Origin: Nicotiana tabacum
Lineage: Eukaryota; Streptophyta; Magnoliopsida; Solanales; Solanaceae
Assembly: GCF_000715075.1 (NCBI RefSeq)
Contig: NC_134089.1
Location: 110,987,157-111,051,156 of the forward strand
DNA: 64,000 nucleotides
Direction: 5' to 3'
Below, one piece after another: positions 24,587 to 36,600 of this stretch (positions within the stretch are counted from its first letter, which is position 1; each line of letters starts with the position of its first letter). A program made the position numbers and the translations under genes. The notes beneath the pieces are model-generated. The model was not told the DNA's origin and made no database searches. It saw nothing but the letters and a program-made list of their open reading frames with translations.

Positions 24587-24592
24587 AATAAA
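24587..24592 (+). terminator. Polyadenylation signal of the antisense gene
   Basis: AATAAA within GCATAAATAAAAGTTTTC, downstream of the last stop and before the array. Confidence 0.45.
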
Positions 24593-24699
24593 AGTTTTCT
24601 TCTTCGTTATTTGCCTTGTACTTCACTTTGTATTCCAATTATTCATGGCTTTGGTGCAAGATAGAGGCTCGCCCGAGGTCCCGATTTTTCTTTTCTTCC

Positions 24700-27600
24700 A
24701 GTGGTTGTCGACCCTTAACGATGCCGTTTTGAATTAATCAAAATGTCGGCCTGTGGCCGCTCAATCGAGGCTAAGGCCTCTTTCTTTTGGAGAAGGCCCT
24801 TGGCCTTAAAGGGTTTTATTTCGAACTTAGCAAAATAATAGCCCGTCATCGTTCGAGTAGGGCCGAACCTTTCTTTTATTTGATGGCGAAGGACCTTGGC
24901 CTTAAAGGCTGTTATTTCGAACTTATCGAAATAACAACCCATCGTTGTTCGAGTGAGGTCGAACCTTTCTTTTATTTGATGGTGAAGGACCTAAGCCTTA
25001 AAGGGTGTTATTTCGAACTTATCGAAATAACGGCCCATCGTTGTTCGAGCGAGGTCGAACCTTTCTATTATTTGATGGCGAAGGCCCTTGGCCTTAAAGG
25101 GTGTTATTCCGAACTTCTCGAAATAACAGGCCGTCATTATTCGAGTGAGGTCGAACCTTTATATTGTTTGATGGCGAAGGCCTTTGGCCTTAAAGGGTGT
25201 TATTTCAAACTTGTTGAAATAACAACCCGTCGTTGTTCGAGCGAGGTCGAACCACTCTTTTATTTGATGGCGAAGGCCCTTGGCCTTAAAGAGTGTTATT
25301 GAACTTATCGAAATAACAGCCCGTAATCGTTCGAGTAGGGCCAAACCTTTCTTTTATTTGATGGCGAAGGCCCTTGGCCTTAAAGGGTGTTATTTCGAAC
25401 TTATCGAAATAACAACCCATCGTTGTTCGAGCGATGTCGAACCTTTCTATTATTTAATGGTGAAGGCCCTTGGTCTTAAAGGGTGTTATTCCGAACTTTT
25501 TGAAATAATAGCCCGTCGTTGTTCGAGTGAGGTCGAAACTTTCTATTGTTTGATGGCGAAGGCCCTTGGCCTTAAAGGGTGTTATTTCGAACTTATCGAA
25601 ATAACAGCCTGTCGTTGTTCGAGCGAGGTTGAACCTTTCTATTGTTTGATGGCAAAGGCCCTAGGCCTTAAAGGGTGTCATTTCAAACTTATCGAAATAA
25701 CAGCGCGTCATTGTTCGATCGAGGTCGAACCTTTCTTTTGTTTAATGACAAAGGCCCTTGGTCTTAAAGGGTGTTATTTTGGATTTATTGAAATAACAGC
25801 CCGTCGTTATTCGATCGAGGTTGATCCTTTCTTTTGTTTGATGGCGAAGGCCCTTGGCTTTAAAACGAGTTATAACGAACTTATCGAAATAACAACCCGT
25901 CGTTGTTCGAGCGAGGTCGAACCCCTCTTTTATTTGATGGCGAAGGCCCTTGGCCTTAAAGGGTGTTATTTTGATCTTATCGAAATAACATCTCATCGTT
26001 GTTCGAGCGAGGACGGACCTTTCTTTTGTTTGATGGCAAAGGCCCTTGGCCTTAAAGTGTGTTATTTCGAACTTATAGAAATAACAGCTCGTCGTTGTTC
26101 GAGCGAGGTTGAACCTTTCTATTGTTTGATGGCGAAGGCCCTTGGCCTTAAATGGTGTCATTTCGAACTTATCGAAATAACAGCCCGTCGTTGTTCGAGC
26201 GAGGTCGAACCTTTCTATTGTTTGATGTCGAAGGCCCTTGGCTTTTAAGGGTGTCATTTCGAACTTATCGAAATAACAACACGTCGTTGTTCGAGCGAGA
26301 TCGAACCCCACTTTTGTTTGATGGTGAAGGCCCTTGGTCTTAAAGGGCGTTATTTCGAACTTATCGAAATAACAACCCGTCGTTATTCAAGCGATGTCGA
26401 ACCTTTCGATTGTTTTATGGCGAAGGCCCTTTGCCTTAAAGGGTGTTATTTTGAACTTATCAAAATAACAGCCCGTCGTTGTTCGAGCGAGGTCAAACCC
26501 CTCTTTTATTTGATGGCAAAGACCCTTGGACTTAAAGGGTGTTATTCCGAACTTATCGAAATAACAACCTGTCGTTGTTTGAGCGAGGTCAAACCCCTCT
26601 TTTATTTGACGGCGAAGGCCCTTCGCCTTAAAGGGTGTTCTTCCGAACTTATCGAAATAACAGCCCGTCATTGTTCGAGCGAGGTCGAACCTTTCTATTA
26701 TTTGATGGCGAATGCCCTTGGCCTTAAAGGGTGTTATTTTGAACTTATCGAAATAACAGCATGTCGTTGTTCGAGCGAGGTTGAACCTTTCTATTGTTTG
26801 ATGGTGAAGGCCCTTGGCCTTAAAGGGTGTCACTTCGAACTTATCGAAATAATAGCGCGTCATTGCTCGAGCGAGGTTGAACCTTTCTTTTGTTTAATGG
26901 CGAAGGCCCTTGGCCTTAAAGGGTGTTATTTCGAACTTATCGATATAACAGCCTGTCGTTGTTCAAGCGAGGTTGAACCTTTCTATTGTTTTATGGTCAA
27001 AGGCCCTTGGCCTTAAAGGGTTCCATTTCGAACTTATCCAAATAATAGCGCGTCATTGTTCGAGCGAGGTCGAACCTTTCTTTTGTTTAATGGCAAAGGC
27101 CCTTGGCCTTAAAGGGGGTTATTTCGAACTTATCGAAATAACAGCCCGTCGTTGTCCGAGCAAGGTTGAACCTTTCTATTGTTTGATGGCGAAGGCCCTT
27201 GGCCTTAAATGGTGTCATTTTGAACTTATCGAAATAACAGTCCGTCATTGTTCGAGCGAGGTCGAACCTTTATATTGTTTGATGTCAAAGGCCCTTGGCC
27301 TTTAAGGGTGTCATTTCGAACTTATCGAAATAACAACCCGTCGTTGTTCGAGCGAGGTCGAACCCCACTTTTATTTGATGGCGAAGGCCCTTGGCCTTAA
27401 AGGGTGTTATTTCGAACTTGTTGAAACAACAACCCGTCGTTGTTCGAGCGAGGTCGAACCTTTCTTTTGTTTGATGGTGAAGGCTCTTCGCCTTAAAGGG
27501 TGTTATTTCGAAATTATCGAAATAATAGCCCGTCGTTGTTCAAGCGAGGTCGAACCCCTCTTTTATTTGATGGCGAAGGCCCTTGGCCTTAAAGGGTGTT

Positions 27601-30600
27601 TTTTCGAAATTATCGAAATAATAGCCTATTGTTGTTCGAGCTAGGTTGAACCTTTCTATTGTTTGATGGCGAAGGACCTTAGCCTTAAAGGGTGTCATTT
27701 CGAACTTATCGAAATAACAACGCGTCGTTGTTCGAGCGAGGTCGAACCTTTCTATTGTTTAATGGCAAAGGACCTTGGCCTTAAAGGGTGTTATTTCGAA
27801 CTTATCGAAATAACAACCCGTCATTGTTCGAGCGAGGTTGATCCTTTCTTATGTTTGACGGAGAAAGCCCTTGGCCTTAAAGGGTGTTATAACGAACTAA
27901 TCGAAATAACAACCCGTCGTTGTTCGAGTGAGGTCGAACCCCTCTTTTATTTCATGGCGAAGTCCCTAGGCATTAAAGGGTGTTATTTCGAACTTATTGA
28001 AATAACATCCCATCGTTGTTCGAGCGAGGACGGACCTTTCTTTTGTTTGATGGCGAAGGCCCTTGGCCTTAAAGGGTGTCATTTCGAACTTTCGAAATAA
28101 TAGCGCAACATTGTTCGAGCGAGGTCGAACCTTTCTTTTGTTTAATGGCGAAGGCCCTTGGACTTAAAGGGTGTTATTTCGAACTTATCGATATAACAGC
28201 CTGTCATTGTTCGAGCGAGGTTGAACCTTTCTATTGTTTTATAGCGAAGGCCCTTGGCCTTAAAGGGTGCTGTTTCGAACTTATCGAAATAACAGCGCGT
28301 CATTGTTTGAGCGAGGTTGAACCTTTCTTTTGTTTAATGGCAAAGGCCCTTGGCCTTAAAGGGTATTATTTCGAACTTATAGAAATAACAACATGTCGTT
28401 GTTCGAGCGAGGTTGAACCTTTCTATTGTTTGATGGCGAAGGCCCTTGGCCTTAAATGGTGTCATTTCGAACTTATCGAAATAACAACCTGTTGTTGTTC
28501 GAGCGAGGTCGAACCTTTTTATTGTTCGATGTCGAAAGCCCTTGGACTTTAAGGGTGTCATTTCAAACTTATCGAAATAACAACCCGTCGTTATTCGAGC
28601 GAGGTCGAACCCCACTTTTATTTGATGGTAAAGGCCCTTGGTCTTAAAGGGCATTATTTCGAATTTATCGAAATAGCAACCCATCGTTATTCTAGCGATG
28701 TCGAACCTTTCTATTGTTTTATGGCGAAGGCCCTTGGCCTTAAAGGGTGTTATTTCGAACTTATCGAAATAACAGCCCGTCGTTGTTCGAACGAGGTCGA
28801 ACCCCTCTTTTATTTGATGGCGAAGGACCTTCACCTTAAAGGGTATTATTCCGAACTTATCGAAATAACAGCCCGTCGTTGTTTGAGAAAGGTCAAACCC
28901 CTCATTTATTTGACGGCGAAGGCCCTTGGCCTTAAAGGATGTTCTTCCAAACTTATCGAAATAACAATCAGTCGTTGTTCGAGCGAGGTCGAACCTTTCT
29001 ATTATTTGACGGCGAAGGCCCTTGGCCTTAAAGGGTGTTATTCCGAACTTATCGAAACAACAACCCGTCGTTGTTCGAGCGAGGTCGAACCTTTCTATTA
29101 TATGATGGCGAAGGCCCTTGGCCTTAAAGAGTGTTATTTCGAACTTGTTGAAACAACAACCCGTCGTTGTTCGAGCGAGGTCGAACCACTCTTTTATTTG
29201 ATGGTGAAGGCCCTTGGCCTTAAAGGGGGTTATTTCGAACTTATTGAAATAATAGCCCGTCGTTGTTCGAGCGAGGTCGAACCTTTCTTTTGTTTGATGG
29301 TAAAGTCTCTTCTCCTTAAAGGGTGTTATTTCGAACTTATCGAAATAACAGCCCATCGTTGTTCGAGCGAGGTCGAACCCCTCTTTTATTTGATGGCGAA
29401 GGCCTTTGGCCTTAAAGGGTGTTATTTTGAAATTATCGAAATAACAGCCCGTCGTTGTTCGAGCGAGGTCGAAACTCTCTTTTATTTGATGGCGAAGGCC
29501 CTTGGCCTTAAAAGGTGTTATTTCAATCTTATTGAAATAACATCCCATCGTTGTTCGAGCGAGGACGAACCTTTCTTTTATTTGATGGTGAAGGCCCTTG
29601 GCCTTAAAGGGGGTTATTTCGAACTTATTGAAATAATAGCCCGTCGTTGTTCGAGCGAGGTCGAACCTTTCTTTTGTTTGATGGTAAAGTCTCTTCTCCT
29701 TAAAGGGTGTTATTTCGAACTTATCGAAATAACAGCCCGTCGTTGTTCGAGCGAGTTCGAACCCCTCTTTTATTTGATGGTGAAGGCCTTTGGCCTTAAA
29801 GGGCGTTATTTCGAAATTATCGAAATAACAGCCCGTCGTTGTTCGAGCGAGGTCGAACCCCTCTTTTATTTGATGGCGAAGGCCCTTGGCCTTAAAGGGT
29901 GTTATTTCAAACTTATTGAAATAATAGCCCGTCGTTGTTCGAGCGAGGTCGAACCTTTCTTTTGTTTGATGGAGAAGGCTCTTCGCCTTAAAGGATGTTA
30001 TTTCAAACTTATCGAAATAATAGCTCGTCGTTGTTCGAGCAAGGTCGAACCCCCCTTTTATTTGATAGCGAAGGCCCTTGGCCTTAAAGGGTGTTATTTT
30101 GAACTTATCGAAATAACAACCCGTCGTTGTTCGAGCGAGGTCGCACCCTTTTTTTATTTGATGGCGAAGGCCTTTGGCCTTAAAGGGTATTTTTTCGAAC
30201 TTATCGACATAACAGGCCGTCGTTGTTCGAGCAAGGTCAAACCTTTCTTTCGTTTGATGGTGAAGGCCCTTGGCCTTAAAGGTTGTTATTTCGAACTTAT
30301 CAAAATAACAGCCTGTCGTTGTTCGAGAGAGGTCGAACCTTTCTATTGTTTGATAGCGAAGACTCATGGCCTTAGAAGGTATCATTTCGAACTTATTGAA
30401 ATAACAGCTCGTCATTGTTCGAGCGAGGTCGAACCCTTCTATTATTTTATGGCGAAGGCCCTTGGCCTTAGATGGTATTATTTCAAACTTATCCAAATAA
30501 CACCCCATCGTTGTTCAAGCGAGGTCGAACCTTTCTATTGTTTGATGTCGAAGGCCTTGGCCTTAAAGGGTGTCATTTCGAACTTATCGAAATAACAGCC

Positions 30601-33600
30601 CGTCATTGTTCGAACGAGGTCTAACCTTTCTATTGTTTGATGGCGAAGGCCCTTCGCCTTAAAGGGTGTTATTTCGAATTTATCGAAATAGAAGCCCATC
30701 GTTGTTCGATCTAGGTAGAACGTTTCTTTTGCTTAATGGCGAAGGCCCTTGGCCTTAAAGGGTTTTATTTCGAACTTATCAAAATAAAAGCCCGTCATTG
30801 TTCGAGCAAGGTCGAACTTATCTGTTATTTGATTGCGAAAACCCTTGGCCTTAAAGGGTGTTATTTCGAACTTATTAAAATAACAACCCATCGTTGTTTA
30901 AGCGAGGTCGAACCACTCTTTTATTTGATGGTGAAGGCCCTTGGCCTTAAAGGAGGTTATTTCGAACTTATTGCATTAATAGCCCGTCGTTGTTCGAGCG
31001 AGGTCGAGCCTTTCTTTTGTTTGATGGTGAAGGCTCTTCGCCTTAAAGAATGTTACTTCGAACTTATCGAAATAATAGCTCGTCGTTGTTCGAGCGAGGT
31101 CGAACCCCCCTTTTATTTGATGTCGAAGTCCCTTGGCCTTAAAGGGTGTCATTTCGAACTTATCGAAATAACAGCCCGTCATTGTTCGAACGAGGTCTAA
31201 CCTTTCTATTGTTTGATGGCGAAGGCCCTTCACCTTAAAAGGTGTTATTTCGAACTTATCGAAATAAAAGCCCATCGTTGTTCGATCTAGGTAGAACGTT
31301 TCTTTTGTTTTATGGCGAAGGCCCTTGGCCTTAAAGGGTTTTATTTCAAACTTATCGAAATAAAAGCCCGTCATTGTTCGAGCAAGGTCGAACTTATCTT
31401 TTATTTGATGGCGAAAACCCTTGGCCTTAAAGGGTGTTATTTCTAACTTATTGAAATAACAACCCGTCGTTGTTTGAGCGAAGTCGAACCACTCTTTTAT
31501 TTGATGGTGAAGGCCCTTGGCCTTAAAGGAGGTTATTTCGAATTTATTGAAATAATAGCCCGTCATTGTTCGAGCGAGGTCGAGCCTTTCTTTTATTTGA
31601 TGGTGAAGGCTCTTCACCTTAAAGAATGTTACTTCGAACTTATCGAAATAATAGCTCGTCGTTGTTCGAGCGAGGTCGAACCCCCCTTTTATTTGATGTC
31701 GAAGTCCCTTGGCCTTAAAGGGTGTCATTTCGAACCTATCGAAATAACACCCCGTCGTTGTTCGAACGAGGTCGAACCTTTCTATTGTTTGATGGCGAAG
31801 GCCCTTTGCCTTATAGGGTATCATTTCGAACTTATCGAAACAACAGCCCGTCTTTGTTCGAGCGAGGTCGAACCTTTCTTTTGTTCGATGGCGAAGGCCT
31901 TTGGACTTAAAGGGTGTTATTTCGAACTTATCAAAATAAAAGCATGTCATTGTTCGAGCAAGGTCGAACCCATCTTTTATTTTAATGCGAATGCCCTTGG
32001 AATTAAAGGGTGTTATTTCGAACTTATCGAAATAACAGCCGATCGTTGTTCGAGCAAGGTCGAACCTCTCTTTTATTTGATGGCGAAGGACCTTGGCCTT
32101 AGAGGGTGTTATTTCGAACTTATCGAAATAATAGCCCGTCGTTGTCCAAGCGAGGTAGAACTTTTCTATTGTTTGATGGTGAAGGCCCTTGGCCTTAAAG
32201 GGGGTTATTTCGAACTTATTGAAATAATAGCCCGTCGTTGTTCGAGCGAGGTCGAACCTTTCTTTTGTTTGATGGTGAAGGCTCTTCGCCTTAAATGGTG
32301 TTATTTCGAACTTATCAAAATAACAGCCCGTCGTTGTTCGAGCGAGGTCGAACCCCTCTTTTATTTGATGGCGAAGGCCCTTGGCCTTAAAGGGTGTTAT
32401 TTCGAAATTATCGAAATAACAGCCCGTCGTTGTTCTATCGAGGTCGAACCCTTCTTTTATTTGATGGCGAAGGCCCTTGGCCTTAAAGGGTGTTATTTCA
32501 AACTTATTGAAATAACATCCCATCGTTGTTCGAGCGAGGACGAACATTTCTTTTGTTTGATGGCAAAGGCCCTTGGCCTTAAAGAGTGTTATTTCGAACT
32601 TATAGAAATAACAGCTCATCGTTGTTCGAGCAAGGTCAAACCTTTCTATTGTTTGATGGCGAAGGCCCTTGGCCTTAAATGGTATCATTTCGAACTTATC
32701 AAAATAACAGCCCATCGTTGTTCCAGCGAGGTCGAACCTTTCTTTTGTTTGATGGTGAAGGCCCTTGGCCTCAAAGGGTGTTACTTCGAACTTATCTAAA
32801 TAACAGCCCGTCGTTGTTTGAGCAAAGTCGAACCCCTCTTTTATTTGATGGCGAAGGCCCTTGGTCTTAAAGGGCGTTATTTCGAACTTATCGAAATAAC
32901 AACCCGACGTTATTCGAGAGATGTCGAACCTTTCTATTGTTTTATAGCGAAGGCCCTTGGCCTCAAAGGGTGTTACTTCGAACTTATCGAAATAACAGCC
33001 CATCGTTGTTCGAGCTAGGTCGAACCCCTCTTTTATTTGATGGCGAAGGCCTTTGGCCTTAAAGGGCGTTATTTCGAAATTATCGAAATAACAGCCCGTC
33101 GTTTTTCGAGCGAGGTCGAACCCCTCTTTTATTTGATGGCGAAGGCCCTTGGCCTTAAAAGGTGTTATTTCAAACTTATTGAAATAACATCCCATCGTTG
33201 TTCGAGCGAGGACGAACCTTTCATTTGTTTGATGGCAAAGGCCATTGGCCTTAAAGAGTGTTATTTCGAACTTATAGAAATAACAGCTCGTCGTTGTTCG
33301 AGCGAGGTCGAACCTTTCTATTGTTTGATGGCGAAGGCCCTTGGCCTTAAATGGTGTCATTTCGAACTTATCAAAATAACAGTTCATCGTTGTTTGACCG
33401 AGGTCGAACCTTTCTTTTGCTTAATGGCGAAGGCCCTTAGCCTCAAAGGGTGTTACTTCAAACTTATCGAAATAACAGCCCGTCGTTGTTCGAGCAAGGT
33501 TGAACCCCTCTTTTATTTGATGGCGAAGGCCCTTGGTCTTAAAGGGCGTTATTTTGAACATATCGAAATAACAACCCGTCGTTATTCGAGAGATGTCGAA

Positions 33601-36600
33601 CCTTTCTATTGTTTTATGGCGAAGGCCCTTGGCCTTGAAGGGTGTTACTTCGAACTTATCGAAATAACAGCCCATCGTTGTTCGAGCGAGGTCGAACCCC
33701 TCTTTTAGTTGATGGCGAAGGCCCTTCACCTTGAGAGTGTTATTTCGAACTTATCGAAATAACAGCCCGTCGTTGTTCGAGCGAGGTCAAACCCCTCTTT
33801 TATTTGACGGCGAAGGCCCTTGGCCTTAAAGGGTGTTATTTCAAACTTATTGAAATAATAGCCCGTCATTGTTCGAGCGAGGTCGAACCTTTCTTTTGTT
33901 TGATGGTGAAGGCTCTTCGCCTTAAAGGATGTTATTTCAAACTTATCGAAATAATAGCTCGTCGTTGTTCGAGCGAGGTCGAACCCCCCTTTTCTTTGAT
34001 AGCGAAGGCCCTTGGCCTTAAAGGGTGTTATTTTGAACTTATCGAAATAACAACCCGTCGTTGTTCGAGCAAGGTCGCACCCCTTTTTTATTAGATGGCG
34101 AAGGCCTTTGGCCTTAAAGGGTATTTTTTCGAACTTATCGACATAACAGGCCGTCGTTGTTCGAGCAAGGTCTAACCTTTCTTTCGTTTGATGGTGAAGG
34201 CCCTTGGCCTTAAAGGTTGTTATTTCGAACTTATCAAAATAACAGGCTGTCGTTGTTCGAGAGAGGTCGAACCTTTCTATTGTTTGATAGCGAAGGCTCT
34301 TGGCCTTAGAAGGTGTCATTTCGAACTTATCGAAATAACAGCTTGTCATTGTTCGAGCGAGGTCGAACCCCTCTATTATTTTATGGCGAAGGCCCTTGAC
34401 CTTAGATGGTATTATTTCAAACTTATCCAAATAACACCCCGTCGTTGTTCGAGCGAGGTCGAACCTTTCTATTGTTTGATGTCGAAGGCCTTGGCCTTAA
34501 AGGGTGTCATTTTCAATAAGTTTGAAATAACACCCTTTAAGGCCAAGGGCCTTCGCCGTCAAATAAAAGAGGGGTTTGACCTTTCTCAAACAACGACGGG
34601 CTGTTATTTCGATAAGTTCGGAATAACACCCTTTAAGGCGAAGGGCCTTCGCCATCAAATAAAAGAGGGGTTCGACCTCGCTCGAACAATGACGGGCTGT
34701 TATTTCGATAAGTTCGAAATAACACCCTTTAAGGCCAAGGGCCTTCGCCATAAAAAAATAGAAAGGTTCGACATCGCTAGAATAACGATGGGTTGTTATT
34801 TCGATAAATTTGAAGTAACGCCCTTTAAGACCAAGGGCCTTCGCCATCAAATAAAAGTGGGGTTCGACCTCGCTCGAACAACGACGGGTTGTTATTTCGA
34901 TAAGTTAGAAATAACACCATTAAATGCCAAGAGCCTTCGACATCGAACAATAAAAAGGTTCGACCTCGTTCGAACAACGATGGGCTGTTATTTCGATAAG
35001 TTCGAAATTACCCCCTTTAAGGCCAAGGGCCTTCACCATCAAATAAAATAGTGGTTCGACCTCGCTCGAACAACGACGGGTTGTTATTTCAATAAGTTCG
35101 AAATAATACCCTTTAAGGCCAAGGGCCTTCTCCATCAAACAATAGAAAGGTTCGACCTCACTCGAACAACGACAGACTATTATTTCGATAAATTCGGAAT
35201 AACACCCTTTAAGGCCAAGGGCCTTCGTCTTCAAATAATAGAAAGGTTCGACCTCGCTCGAACAACGACGGGTTGTTATTTCGATAAGTTCGGAAGAACA
35301 CCCTTTAAGGCCAAGGGCCTTCGCCATCAAATAAAAGAGGGGTTTGACCTAGCTCGAACAACGACGGGCTGTTATTTCGATAAGTTCGAAATAACACTCT
35401 TAAGGCGAAGGGACTTCCCCATCAACTAAAAGAGGGGTTCCACCTCGCTCGAACAACGATGGGCTGTTATTTCGATAAGTTCGAAGTAATACCCTTTAAG
35501 GCCAAGGGCCTTCGCTATAAAACAATAGAAAGGTTCGACATCTCTCGAATAACGACGGGTTGTTATTTCGATAAGTTCGAAATAACGCCCTTGAAGACCA
35601 AGGGCCTTCGCCATCAAATAAAAGAGGGGTTCGACCTTGCTCGAACAACGACGGGCTGTTATTTAGATAAGTTCGAAGTAACACCCTTTGAGGCCAAGGG
35701 CCTTCGCCATCAAACAAAAGAAAGGTTCGACCTCGCTCGAACAACGATGGGCTGTTATTTTGATAAGTTCGAAATGATACCATTTAAGGCCAAAGGCCTT
35801 CGCCATCAAACAATAGAAAGGTTTGACCTTGCTCTAACAACGATGAGCTGTTATTTCTATAAGTTCGAAATAACACTCTTTAAGGCCAAGGGCCTTTGCC
35901 ATCAAACAAAAGAAAGGTTCGTCCTCGCTCGAATAACGATGGGATGTTATTTCAATAAGTTTGAAATAACACCCTTTAAGGCCAAGGGCCTTCGCCATCA
36001 AATAAAACAGGGGTTCGACCTCGATCGAACAACGATGGGCTGTTATTTCGATAATTTCAAAATAACACCCTTTAAGGCCAAGGGCCTTCGCCATCAAATA
36101 AAAGAGGGGTTCGACCTCGCTCGAACAACGATGGGTTGTTATTTTGATAAGTTCGAAATAACACCCTTTAAGGCGAAGAGCCTTCACCATCAAACAAAAG
36201 AAAGGTTCGACCTCGCTCGAACAACGACGGGCTATTATTTCAATAAGTTTTTAAATAACCCCCTTTAAGGCCAAGGGCCTTCGCCATCAAACAATTGAAA
36301 AGTTCTACCTCGCTTGGACAACGACAGGCTATTATTTCGATAAGTTCGAAATAACACCCTCTAAGGCCAAGGTCCTTCGCCATCAAATAAAAGAGAGGTT
36401 CGACCTTGCTCGAACAACGACCGGCTGTTATTTCGATAAGTTCGAAATGATACCCTATAAGGCAAAGGGCCTTCGCCATCAAACAATAGAAAGGTTCAAC
36501 CTCGTTCGAACAACGACGGGGTGTTATTTCGATAGGTTCGAAATGACACCCTTTAAGGCCAAGGGACTTCGACATCAAATAAAAGGGGGGTTCGACCTCG

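Noticed and set aside
28334..33387. Frames of 657-803 codons as real protein genes
   Set aside because: They are periodic with the 96-bp unit, exist on both strands over the same DNA, and start or stop only where a unit is damaged. No promoter or intron structure was seen.
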